The notes beneath the pieces were generated by a model, which did not search any database, was not told the origin of the DNA, and saw nothing but the letters and a program-made list of their open reading frames with translations. From contig JBDTRR010000001.1 of NCBI GenBank assembly GCA_039931615.1, forward strand, positions 124,001 to 188,000: a stretch of DNA of 64,000 nucleotides. The letters run 5' to 3'. The stretch is from JAHFUI01 sp039931615. Its GTDB lineage: Bacteria > Acidobacteriota > Vicinamibacteria > Vicinamibacterales > CAVVIG01. Shown here one piece after another: positions 17,394 to 25,628 of this stretch (positions are counted from its first letter, which is position 1; every line of letters begins with the position of its first letter). The translations under genes were made by a program, and so were the position numbers.

Positions 17394-18671
17394 TTACTTG
17401 CCTGCCGGTTTGGTCATCAGGAACGCCGGGTTCGCGCCGGCGCGAGGCTTGAATTTCTGCGCGCCGCCGTTATCCACCTCGGCCACGTAGACATTGCCAT
17501 CCGTATCGACGCTGATTCCGTGCACGCCCCAGAAGCCGCCGGGGAACGTACCCCAGGTGCCCCAGGAGTACTGGAACTTCCCGGTCAGGTCGTACTTGAT
17601 CATCTTCGACGTGGCGCGGTCGAAGGCCCACAGATTGCGCGAGCCGTCCATGTGCAGCAGGTGGATGTCCGCCGGCGCCTGACCGACGCTCCACTGATCG
17701 AGGAACTTGCCGTTTTCGTCGAACACCTGAATCCGGCGGTTGCCGCGGTCGTTGACGAATACCCGCCGCGTTTGCGGATCGGTGGCGATGCCGTGGACGT
17801 TGTTGAAGTAGCTGGGTCTCGTCTCCTTGCCATTGTCGCCCCGCTGGCCCCAGGTCGTCACGTACTTGCCGTCCTTGTCGAACTTGACGACCCGGGTGTT
17901 CTGATAGCCGTCAGCGACGAAAAACGAGCCGTCGGGCAGCCAGGCCATGAACGTCGGCCGGTAGAAGTGCTTGTCGTCGGTCCCGAACTCGTTGGGCACG
18001 CCGATCGTCTGCAGCAGCTTCTTGCCGTCGTTGGAGAACTTGAAGATGGCGTGCCGGTAGTCGTCGACGATCCAGACGTTCTTCTGCGGGTCGTACGGGC
18101 TCTCGAACACCGAGTGAGGCCGCCGGAACATCTTGTCCCACTGCGACCAGTCCTCGACGAAGTTGCCGTTGGCGTCGACGACGGTGATGATGTTCTTCCA
18201 GAGGTAGTCGACCCCAGGCATGCCCACATCGAGATCGTCGCCCGGTGTCTTGCCATCGTCCTTGAGCAGTCTGCCCGGAGGACTCGCCACGGTCGCGTCG
18301 CGCCAGGGCAGCCGGAAATTCGGGAACTCGATGTTGGGCCCGAGTTGAGGCAGCTTGATGGTCTTCGGCCGGTCGAGCTTGGGCAGCTCGCCGCGCTGGA
18401 GAATGAACACCCGGTTGGGACTCTCGGCGAAGACGCCCTGTCCGGCGCCCCACGTCCACTTGTCGTTGCCTGGCAGCGAGGACACCGGCTTCGGCCAGTC
18501 CGGGACGACGTCATAGGCGCCGAAGATATCCTGTCCGCCTTTTTCACTCGCGACCGCGGCGAACCCGGTCGACGGCCCCTGTCCGAGGACAGCGGTTTCG
18601 CGGCTGACCAGGACGAACCCGACGGTCACCAGCAGTGCGGCCGTCGTCGACAACGACGCGAGCTTACGCAT
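17394..18671 (-). CDS. Secreted NHL-repeat beta-propeller protein (copy 2)
   Basis: The 425-residue product starts at an ATG behind GGAGCGG. An in-frame extension to 18704 exists but lacks a signal-peptide-like beginning. It has a signal peptide (LLVTVGFVLVSRETAVLGQG), the shared motif SEKGGQDIFGAYDVVPDWPK, and successive NHL blades (NVWIVDDYRHAIFKFSNDGK, GSFFVADGYQNTRVVKFDKD, RVFVNDRGNRRIQVFDENGK, GNVYVAEVDNGGAQKFKPRA). Its order and motifs match the protein at 9651-10964, so they are paralogues. It is the last gene of the hydrolase-DUF6152-FG-GAP-NHL run. Confidence 0.85.
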   Translation of the reverse strand: MRKLASLSTTAALLVTVGFVLVSRETAVLGQGPSTGFAAVASEKGGQDIFGAYDVVPDWPKPVSSLPGNDKWTWGAGQGVFAESPNRVFILQRGELPKLDRPKTIKLPQLGPNIEFPNFRLPWRDATVASPPGRLLKDDGKTPGDDLDVGMPGVDYLWKNIITVVDANGNFVEDWSQWDKMFRRPHSVFESPYDPQKNVWIVDDYRHAIFKFSNDGKKLLQTIGVPNEFGTDDKHFYRPTFMAWLPDGSFFVADGYQNTRVVKFDKDGKYVTTWGQRGDNGKETRPSYFNNVHGIATDPQTRRVFVNDRGNRRIQVFDENGKFLDQWSVGQAPADIHLLHMDGSRNLWAFDRATSKMIKYDLTGKFQYSWGTWGTFPGGFWGVHGISVDTDGNVYVAEVDNGGAQKFKPRAGANPAFLMTKPAGK

Positions 18672-18712
18672 CGATCCGCTCCATTCCAATATCCAGTTCT
18701 GCAACCGGCCGG

Positions 18713-20284
18713 TTAACGGGTGAACAGATAGGCGGCGCCGGCGTCGCGAATCGTATTGTCGGCCTGGTTGCCATTGACGCCCTTGGCGGCGCTGTCCTCG
18801 CCGCGTGCCCCCACCAGCATGGTCCGGCCGTCCTGGCTCAACGCCAGCGAGCTGCCGAACTCGTCGGAGGCCTCGGTGTTCGAGCCCTTGACGTAGGCCT
18901 GCTGGGCCCAGCTGGTCCCGGTGCGCGTGAAGAAATACACCGCGCCCGCTTCCGCCGCCGAGTCGTCGTCCTGTTTGCCGTTGATCCCCTTCGCATTGCT
19001 GTCTTCATTGGGTGCGCTGACCGCCAGCGTATTGCCATCGCCGCTGATCGCAATCGGGACGCCGAACCAGTCCTCCTTGCCCGGGTTCGAGGACTTGAGA
19101 AACGCCTGCTGCGCCCATTCGGTTCCGCTCCGAGCGAACACCCAAACGGCACCGGACGAGTTGTCGAGCGGCTGGTCCTTTTCGCAGCCCTGCGGATTGA
19201 CACCCGGGGTCATGCAGTCCTCGTCAGCAGCGCCGGCCGCGATGGTGTTGCCGTCGGTACTGATGGCGAGCGAATACCCGAGCGAGTCGCCGTTTTCCAG
19301 GTTCGCGGGCTGGATTCGGGCCTGGTGCGACCAGGTGCCGCCGCTGCGACCGAGCACGTACAACGCGCCCTTGCCGCGATCGGCGTCGAACTCCGCGACC
19401 ACCAGCGTGTCGCCATTCCCGTTGATGCCGATCGAGTAGCCGAACAGCACGTTCGGGCGCGTCATCGACGACTTGATGTAGGCCTGCTGCGTCCACGTGC
19501 TGCCGGTCCGGCTGTAGACGTAGGCGGCGCCCGATTGATTCGCCATGTTGTCCGCCTGATCGCCGTTGATGCCGGTGGCGGCGCTGTCCTCGCCGATCGC
19601 GCCCACCGCCAGCGTGTTGCCGTCGCCGCTCAACGACATCGAGTAGCCGAACTGGTCGCCTTCAGCGAACCCTTCGCCGACCCCGGCCTGGCCGGTGTTC
19701 GAGGCCTTGATGTAGGCCTGCTGCGTCCAGGTGCTGCCGCTGCGGGTGAAGATGTAGACCGCACCCGCTTCGGGAATCGTCCGATCGTTCTGGTTCCCGT
19801 TGATCCCGGTCGCGGCGCTCGGCTCGTAGTAGGCGGCGACCGCCAGCGTGTTGCCGTCGCGGCTCAAGGCGACCGATGACCCGAAATTGGCGCTCTCCGC
19901 CGGGTTTGAGGCCTTGACGTAGGCTTGCTGCGTCACCGTATCGCCCCTGCGGACATAGACGTACACCGCACCGGAGCTGAAGGCGGGCTTGTCGCCCGGT
20001 TTGCCATTGACCCCCCTGGCGCCATCGTTCTCGTGAGGTGAGCCGACCGCAATGGTCGTCCCGTCCGCACTGAGGGCCGTCGAGTTACCGGCGTGTCCGG
20101 TCAAGCTGCCGCCGCAGCCGAGATGGGCGTCCTCGGTCGGGTTCGAGGCTTTGAGATAGGCGAACTGCCTCAACTGCCCGCCGGCCGCGGCAGGAGAAGA
20201 GGGAGGAGACTGCGATTTGGCGTACGCCACCGCACCAAGCGAGATGGCCGCCAGGACCATCACCGAACCCGCTCGACGTGTCAT
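18713..20284 (-). CDS. Secreted seven-repeat FG-GAP-like beta-propeller
   Basis: The 523-residue protein has a signal peptide (SVMVLAAISLGAVAYAK) and seven repeats of about 65-70 residues. Each starts like QQAYVKASNP and carries FGxSxALSxDGNTLAVGA followed by an EDSAATGINGNQxD loop and GAVYxFTRxGxxW. Seven such units predict a closed integrin-type propeller; the Asp-rich loops resemble calcium-binding FG-GAP sites. Such proteins are exported and usually bind partners or surfaces rather than catalyse. The ATG follows GGAGGGGG. It lies 31 bases downstream of the DUF6152 gene and 41 bases upstream of the NHL gene. Confidence 0.85.
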   Translation of the reverse strand: MTRRAGSVMVLAAISLGAVAYAKSQSPPSSPAAAGGQLRQFAYLKASNPTEDAHLGCGGSLTGHAGNSTALSADGTTIAVGSPHENDGARGVNGKPGDKPAFSSGAVYVYVRRGDTVTQQAYVKASNPAESANFGSSVALSRDGNTLAVAAYYEPSAATGINGNQNDRTIPEAGAVYIFTRSGSTWTQQAYIKASNTGQAGVGEGFAEGDQFGYSMSLSGDGNTLAVGAIGEDSAATGINGDQADNMANQSGAAYVYSRTGSTWTQQAYIKSSMTRPNVLFGYSIGINGNGDTLVVAEFDADRGKGALYVLGRSGGTWSHQARIQPANLENGDSLGYSLAISTDGNTIAAGAADEDCMTPGVNPQGCEKDQPLDNSSGAVWVFARSGTEWAQQAFLKSSNPGKEDWFGVPIAISGDGNTLAVSAPNEDSNAKGINGKQDDDSAAEAGAVYFFTRTGTSWAQQAYVKGSNTEASDEFGSSLALSQDGRTMLVGARGEDSAAKGVNGNQADNTIRDAGAAYLFTR

Positions 20285-20315
20285 GCCCCCTCCGTGACGA
20301 TTTGATGGCTCATGG

Positions 20316-20747
20316 CTACTTCGCCGCCGGTGCCGGCGCCGGCGGTTCGCCGAAGTTCGGTGTCTTGTAGATTTCCTTGCCGCTGTCGGTCAGCAGGATC
20401 TGAGCTTTCTCGGTCATGTTCATGTACGGCGCACCGCTCTTCACCCGCCTGCCATTGAGCGTGATCTTGTCGCCGACCTTCGGGCTCTCCTTGGTCCAGC
20501 CGAGTTGTCGCAACTGGTTTCCACCGCCCATTTCTGCCTGCCACCTCGTCATCTTGCCGTCCGCCTTCGGATCCGGCGCCTCGAAGACGACAATCGAATG
20601 GGGATTGGTGAGACGGATCTCGACGACTGTCCCCGTGATGATGAACGGGGTCTCATCATAGCGGCCAGCATCGCCGTGATGAGCGATCAGCGGCGCGGCT
20701 GACGAGATCAGAGCGGCCGCGAATAGTGCCGCGAATGTCTGCTTCAT
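20316..20747 (-). CDS. DUF6152 family secreted protein
   Basis: The 143-residue protein starts at ATG 20747 behind AGGA. It has a signal peptide (MKQTFAALFAAALISSAAPL) and the family motif AHHGDAGRYD. A small OB-like beta domain follows (ITGTVVEIRLTNPHSIVVFE, then KITLNGRRVKSGAPYMN), ending in a Pro/Ala tail. The His-rich AHH at the mature N-terminus suggests metal binding, but this is inference. The family is common in acidobacterial and proteobacterial secreted clusters and has no assigned function. It starts 11 bases after the hydrolase stop. Confidence 0.85.
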   Translation of the reverse strand: MKQTFAALFAAALISSAAPLIAHHGDAGRYDETPFIITGTVVEIRLTNPHSIVVFEAPDPKADGKMTRWQAEMGGGNQLRQLGWTKESPKVGDKITLNGRRVKSGAPYMNMTEKAQILLTDSGKEIYKTPNFGEPPAPAPAAK

Positions 20748-20758
20748 GATTAGGGTCC

Positions 20759-23089
20759 TCACGTAGTCGTGTTCTTCTGAATCCAGCCGACGATGAACTT
20801 GATGACGTCGTCGCTGTTCTTCTCGAGCATCATCATGTGGCTGTTACCGCTGATGCCGACAGTTTCGAGCCGCACGAAATCGGTTTTGACGCCTGCCTGA
20901 TTGAGCCATTTCGGAATACAGGGATCGTAGGTGCGATGATAGGTGGCGTTGGCCGAGATATCCAGCACGCGGATGTTCTGCCAGCGCGCCAGCTTGCGCG
21001 CCGGCTCCACCTGCAGCCAGCAGCGCGCCTCGTCGGGCCGCTCCTGCTTCTCCTCGAGCTGGACGTTCAGGTCCGCCGGCTGCGCCGCCGGTGGATCGTA
21101 CTCGAATCGCCGGGTGGTCAGCCCCCACGACGCCGGGTTGCGCGGACCGGCGACGGCCGTCGCCGTGTTGACGTTGCCGATCTGCGGCCCGCCAGGCTCG
21201 ACCGTCACCATCGCCTTGACCAGCTGCGGCCGGTCTTCGGTGACGTCGAAGCCGATGCCGCCCCCCTGCGAATGGGTCAGCAGGACCACCGGCGTGCCAA
21301 TCATATCGAGCAGGGCGACCCCGGCCTCGATCGCCAGCTGCGGACTCGCCGCCGCCGACTGGACCTGGCTCCTGACGAAGGCGTCGAACACCGGATCGCC
21401 GATCTTGCCCGAGCCCGGCCACTGCGTGTGGTTCATCTTCAGCGGGAAATCGCCGCGCTCGCGCGCGTTGGTCCAGATGCGTTCGAGCTCGAGGCCGGTG
21501 CGGATGGTCAGATTACCGTCGATCGGCGTCTTGCCGTCGGGTCCTGCCACCGGCAGATAGGCGGATCGCCCCCGGGCGGGGTAGTCCACCATGTAGACGA
21601 CGAACCCCTGCTGCACCAGATGGTAGGCCCAGCCGGCGCGGCCGTCGGGCGTCTGCAGCCAGTCGACGCCGGTCTGGCCGTTGCCGTGAAACAGGACGAC
21701 CGGATTGGGCTGCCGGATCTGCTTCGGCACCAGCACTTCGGTGTACATCGCGCCGCGCATGATCTCCTTGCCGGCCTCGCCCCAGTATTTCCCACCGGCA
21801 TAAAAGAATCCTTTGCGCGCGATGCCCTCGGTCGAAAACGTCGGGATCGTCCTGGGCGGCATCGCCCTGGACACGTCCGGCCGGGCGTCCCTGGCCGTCC
21901 TGCTCAACCAACTGCCGATGTACTTGGCGATGTCGGCGCTGTTCTTTTCGAGCATCATCATGTGCCCGTTGCCGGCCAGCCCGACTTTCTCCATCTCGAC
22001 GTACTCGGTCTTGACGCCGGCCTGGTTCAGCCACTTCGCCAGGCAGTGATCGAAGACGCGGTGATAGCCGCCCTCGCCGTTCAGGAACAGGACCGGAATA
22101 TTCTGGAGATTCTTGAGTTTGCGCGCCGGCTCGCGCTGCACATAACAGGCGACCTTGCCGGACTCCTTCGTCTCATCGAGGACGGTCTGCAGCTCCGACG
22201 GGTTGGCGGCGGCCGGCTCGTAGCTGATCGGGCTGTTGGCGACGCCCCAGCTCAGTCCGCCGCCGTCGGTGTAGGCGACCCGGGCGGTGTCGACGCCCTT
22301 GATCGGCGGCGCTGCCGGCTCCGCCGTGACAATCGCCTTCACCAGGTTCGGCCGGGCGTCAGCGATCAGCCAGCCGAACGCGCCGCCTTGCGAGTGGGTC
22401 AACAGGATGACCGGCGTGCCGATCATGTCGAGCAGCGCCACGTTGGCGTCACGGGTCAGCGTTTCCTGCCGTCCGCCGGCCAAAAACTGCACCTGCGATT
22501 TGGCGAAATCGTCGAAGATCCGATCGCCGATGCGGCCGGCGCCGGGCCACGCCGTGTGTTTCTTCGCCTGCGGGAAATCGCCGCGCGCCGCCGACGCCGT
22601 AAATGTCTCCTCCAGATTCGGCGCGGTGCGGATGTTCAGGTTGAGGCGGTCCGCCGTCCCGTCGACGCCGGGCACATACTGCGACCGGCCACGGGTCGGA
22701 AAATCCTGCAGGTAGACGACGTAGCCCATGTCGAGGAAGTTGTAGGCCCAGCCGGGCCGGCCGTCCGGCGTCTGCAGCCAGTCGACGCCGGTCTGCCCGG
22801 CGCCGTGCAGCAAGACGATCGGGTAGGGCGACCGGATCTGTCTGGGCACCATCACTTCGACGTACATGGCGCCGCCGATCGTCGACTCCTTGCCCGGACC
22901 CAGCTCGCCCACGTACGAACCGCCCACGTAGAAGAATCCCTGGCGGGCGACGTTGTTCAAGGAGACCGTCGGGATCGAGGCGGGCGGCGCCGCCTTCGAC
23001 GCGCCGGATTGAGCGTCGGCGCTCGAGGGCGAGCCGCCGACGACCGCGACCAGCGCGGCGAGCCCGATTGTGAAGAGGCGTGGTTTCAT
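20759..23089 (-). CDS. Tandem-duplicated alpha/beta hydrolase, secreted
   Basis: The 776-residue protein has a signal peptide and two complete alpha/beta hydrolase domains (about residues 38-400 and 413-776). Both have an oxyanion HGxGQTGVDWLQTPDGRxGWAY, a nucleophile elbow LLTHSQGG (Ser233 and Ser608) and a C-terminal histidine in GxHMMMLEKNS (His376 and His751). Both catalytic sets therefore look intact. The relation of the halves shows an internal gene duplication with fusion. Substrate is unknown; an esterase or lipase role is likely from the fold. Start ATG 23089 has AGGGAAGG upstream and gives a clean signal peptide. First gene of a four-gene run. Confidence 0.88.
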   Translation of the reverse strand: MKPRLFTIGLAALVAVVGGSPSSADAQSGASKAAPPASIPTVSLNNVARQGFFYVGGSYVGELGPGKESTIGGAMYVEVMVPRQIRSPYPIVLLHGAGQTGVDWLQTPDGRPGWAYNFLDMGYVVYLQDFPTRGRSQYVPGVDGTADRLNLNIRTAPNLEETFTASAARGDFPQAKKHTAWPGAGRIGDRIFDDFAKSQVQFLAGGRQETLTRDANVALLDMIGTPVILLTHSQGGAFGWLIADARPNLVKAIVTAEPAAPPIKGVDTARVAYTDGGGLSWGVANSPISYEPAAANPSELQTVLDETKESGKVACYVQREPARKLKNLQNIPVLFLNGEGGYHRVFDHCLAKWLNQAGVKTEYVEMEKVGLAGNGHMMMLEKNSADIAKYIGSWLSRTARDARPDVSRAMPPRTIPTFSTEGIARKGFFYAGGKYWGEAGKEIMRGAMYTEVLVPKQIRQPNPVVLFHGNGQTGVDWLQTPDGRAGWAYHLVQQGFVVYMVDYPARGRSAYLPVAGPDGKTPIDGNLTIRTGLELERIWTNARERGDFPLKMNHTQWPGSGKIGDPVFDAFVRSQVQSAAASPQLAIEAGVALLDMIGTPVVLLTHSQGGGIGFDVTEDRPQLVKAMVTVEPGGPQIGNVNTATAVAGPRNPASWGLTTRRFEYDPPAAQPADLNVQLEEKQERPDEARCWLQVEPARKLARWQNIRVLDISANATYHRTYDPCIPKWLNQAGVKTDFVRLETVGISGNSHMMMLEKNSDDVIKFIVGWIQKNTTT

Positions 23090-23213
23090 CAGCGTGCCTT
23101 CCCTCATTCCTGCGTCCGGCGAAAGCATGCGTGAGCGATGGCGCGATCGCTCGTGGGCTGGACGGCCTGCCCGAGTGTCGGTTTTTAGAGCTGATCGGGA
23201 CTCATGTCAAGCG

Positions 23214-23219
23214 TAGAAT
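23214..23219 (+). promoter_or_regulatory. Possible -10 box of the kelch gene
   Basis: TAGAAT lies 22 bases before the kelch start codon, with a poor -35 (CTGATC at 23191) 17 bases upstream. A strong AGGAGG follows just before the ATG. Only the -10 match is convincing. Confidence 0.3.
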
Positions 23220-23240
23220 ATCCCAGCACAGGAGGCTTGG

Positions 23241-24212
23241 ATGCGGATTTTCGCGATGGGTGCCCTGGCCGCGCTGACCGGCGTCCTGGCGGGGCAATTG
23301 GCTCGGACTCCCGCCGCCGCGGCGGCGCCGGCCGGCACGTGGGCGCAGGGCGCAGGCCTTGGCGAGCCGCGCACCGAAGCGGCCGTGGTCGCGTTGAACG
23401 GCAAGATCTACATGCTCGGCGGCATGGCCCGGGGCCAGGACGCCCACGCCCTCAATCAGGAATACGACCCGGCGGCCAACAGCTGGCGTGAGCGCGCGCC
23501 GATGCCGCATGCGCTCAGCCATGCCGGCGCCGCCGCCCTCAACGGCAAGATCTTCGTCGTCGGCGGCTTCCTGCGCAACGTCCACCTGGACGCCCAGGAT
23601 CTGGCGTTTGAATACGACCCGGCCGCCGATACCTGGCGGACCCTGGCGCCGATGAAGAGCAGGCGCGGCGCGGTCGGCGTGGTGGCGCTCAACGGGAGAA
23701 TCCACGCCATCGGCGGCCGCGACGTCAATCGGGTCACCGTGTCGACTCATGAAGTCTACGACCCGGCGACCAACCGGTGGGGCGAGCTCGGGCCGCTGCC
23801 CAAGGCGCGCGATCATCTGGCCGCGATCGCCGTTGACGGCAGGATTCATGTGATCGGCGGCCGCTTCGACGCGTCCACCGACAACACCGGCCTGCACGAC
23901 GTCTATGATCCGGCCGGGCCGGGAAACCCCTGGACGTCAGCGGCGCCCCTGCCGACGCCGCGCAGCGGCATCTCCGCCGTCCTCTATCGCGGGGTGATCC
24001 TGATTGCCGGCGGTGAGTGCAACAGCGGCAAGCCGTTCACCGAACACGAGGGCTTCGACGTGAAGACGGGGCGATGGTCGAGTTTCGCGCCGATGTCGTC
24101 GCCGCGGCACGGCATCCAGGCCGCCACCGACGGACGCACGGTCTTCCTCCCCGGCGGCGCGCCGGCGTGCGGCACCGGATCGACCGATACGCTGCAGACG
24201 TTCAAGTTCTAG
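23241..24212 (+). CDS. Secreted kelch-repeat beta-propeller protein
   Basis: The 323-residue protein starts at an ATG behind AGGAGG. It has a signal peptide (MGALAALTGVLAGQL) and about six kelch repeats recognised by ALNGKIYMLGG, ALNGKIFVVGG, ALNGRIHAIGG, AVDGRIHVIGG and GVILIAGG, alternating with YDPAxNxWxxxxPMP. This predicts a six-bladed propeller in the periplasm or outside the cell. The fold is used for binding or, as in sialate epimerase-like proteins, catalysis; which applies here cannot be told. It is divergent from the hydrolase operon. Confidence 0.88.
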   Translation: MRIFAMGALAALTGVLAGQLARTPAAAAAPAGTWAQGAGLGEPRTEAAVVALNGKIYMLGGMARGQDAHALNQEYDPAANSWRERAPMPHALSHAGAAALNGKIFVVGGFLRNVHLDAQDLAFEYDPAADTWRTLAPMKSRRGAVGVVALNGRIHAIGGRDVNRVTVSTHEVYDPATNRWGELGPLPKARDHLAAIAVDGRIHVIGGRFDASTDNTGLHDVYDPAGPGNPWTSAAPLPTPRSGISAVLYRGVILIAGGECNSGKPFTEHEGFDVKTGRWSSFAPMSSPRHGIQAATDGRTVFLPGGAPACGTGSTDTLQTFKF

Positions 24213-24253
24213 GGGGTTTGAGGCTGGGGCCTAACTAGCTAGGGGCTGGCCAC

Positions 24254-24356
24254 AACCAGGGACCAGGGACCAGGGACCAAGAACGGACCAAGGACCAAGG
24301 ACGACCAAGGACCAAGGACGGACCAAGGACCAAGAACCAAGCACCAAGGACCAGCC
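24254..24356. repeat. Low-complexity array of CCAAGGACC words
   Basis: About 100 bases of imperfect GGACCAAGGACCAAGG and CCAGGGACC words separate the convergent kelch and amidohydrolase genes. On the opposite strand these are the same GGTCCTTGG words as at 6312 and 50776. Confidence 0.85.
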
Positions 24357-24357
24357 T

Positions 24358-25431
24358 TCAGCTCACCCGCAATAGCTTCGCCGCATTGCCCCCGAGAATC
24401 GCTTCCTTGTCGGCATTCGACAGGAACGGCGCATTCAGGATCAGATCGATCGTCACCGGCCAGTTGAAGGGGACGTCAGTTCCGTACAGCATCTGACCAA
24501 CGCCGATCTCGGCGACGAGGTGTCGCAGTCCTTCCTCCGAGAAGACCATTGTGTCGACCAGCAGCTCCCGTTTGAAATACTCGCGCGGACGCTTCTTGTT
24601 GGCGCAGTTGGCGTTCTGCCGCACGTCGCACGCGACGTCAGTCCGGCCGAGATAGGACGGCAGGTAGCCGCCGGCATGCGCCCCGCAGATCTTGAGGCCG
24701 GGGAACTTGTCGAGGGTGCCGTCGAAGATCAACTTGGTGAAGAAGTAGGTGGTCTCCAACGGGTTGCCGATGATGTTCCCCAGATCGCCGCGTCCGCGGA
24801 GTGCGCCCTCGCGAAGGATGTTGTCCGCCCCGCCCGGGTGCATGAACACCAGCACTCCGAGCTCGGCGGCCTTGGCCCAGAACGGATCGAATTTCGGCAG
24901 CGACACGTCCTCACCGTTGACGTGGCCGCCAATCGTGACGCCGCGGAGTCCGAGCTGTTTGACGCCGTGCTCGAGCTGCTCAGCCGCCAGATCCGGATGC
25001 TGGAGTGCGACGGACGCCATCGCGACGAACCGATCCGGATGCGCCGCCACCCACTTCGCCAGTCCTTCGTTCTGGACCTGCACGATCCGTTTCGCCAGTT
25101 CGCGATCGGCGGCGTACCACCAGTAGCCGTTGATCGTCAGCGCCTGCACGTCGACGCCCTGCTGATCCATCAGCTGGAGCCGCTGCGGGCCGAGCACCTG
25201 ATTCGCCCCGCCGCCGGCGCTGCTCGCCAGCGGCGTCCCTTTGACGACATCAGCCACGTCGACCACGCAGTGGCAGTGCACGTCGATCACCTTGACGCGC
25301 TTGCCGGCGATCGACACCTCGCGGCGCGTCGTCGCGGCGGGCGTCTGTCCCAGCGCCGGGCCGCCGCCCCGGCCGATGGCGTACGCGCCGGCCGTTGCGC
25401 CCAGCGACTTGACGAAATGTCGACGATCCAT
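24358..25431 (-). CDS. ACMSD-like amidohydrolase, Tat-exported
   Basis: The 357-residue enzyme has a Tat signal (MDRRHFVKSLGATAGAY) and the amidohydrolase_2 layout: metal ligands in VIDVHCHCVVDV, a second histidine in GVLVFMHPGGADN, KICGAHAGGYLPSYLGR, and the late Asp in LYGTDVPFNWP. The family includes aminocarboxymuconate semialdehyde decarboxylase and other non-oxidative decarboxylases and hydrolases. Export by Tat suggests a folded metalloenzyme acting in the periplasm. AAGGAG sits six bases before the ATG. It is followed upstream on the same strand by the diheme cytochrome c, separated by a palindromic AT-rich array. Confidence 0.87.
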   Translation of the reverse strand: MDRRHFVKSLGATAGAYAIGRGGGPALGQTPAATTRREVSIAGKRVKVIDVHCHCVVDVADVVKGTPLASSAGGGANQVLGPQRLQLMDQQGVDVQALTINGYWWYAADRELAKRIVQVQNEGLAKWVAAHPDRFVAMASVALQHPDLAAEQLEHGVKQLGLRGVTIGGHVNGEDVSLPKFDPFWAKAAELGVLVFMHPGGADNILREGALRGRGDLGNIIGNPLETTYFFTKLIFDGTLDKFPGLKICGAHAGGYLPSYLGRTDVACDVRQNANCANKKRPREYFKRELLVDTMVFSEEGLRHLVAEIGVGQMLYGTDVPFNWPVTIDLILNAPFLSNADKEAILGGNAAKLLRVS

Positions 25432-25455
25432 GGTGACTCCTTGTCCAGACCCGGC

Positions 25456-25608
25456 CGGCTGCTGAAAACCGTCGGCCTGAATTTGGGAATTCAGAATTTT
25501 GAATTAGGAATTCGAGCGTTTCTTGGGGTCTCCATCCTGCATCCTGAATTCCTAATTCCTAATTCCCAATTCCTAATTCAGGTTGCTCGGGCCTTTTTCA
25601 GCAACCTG
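25456..25608. repeat. Large imperfect palindrome with GAATTCCTAATT words
   Basis: The outer arms GGCTGCTGAAAA and TTTTTCAGCAACC, with CGGCCTGAATT against AATTCAGGTTGCTCGG, pair across about 150 bases. The inner part consists of repeated GAATTAGGAATTC and AATTCCTAATTCC words, much richer in A+T than the surroundings. It lies between the amidohydrolase and cytochrome c genes and could fold into a long stem. Confidence 0.75.
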
Positions 25609-25628
25609 CCAGTCCCCAGCCGCGGTTC

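Noticed and set aside
20837..23134. 765-codon plus-strand frame opposite the tandem hydrolase
   Set aside because: Antisense shadow; it mirrors the internal duplication of the real gene and has no motifs of its own.
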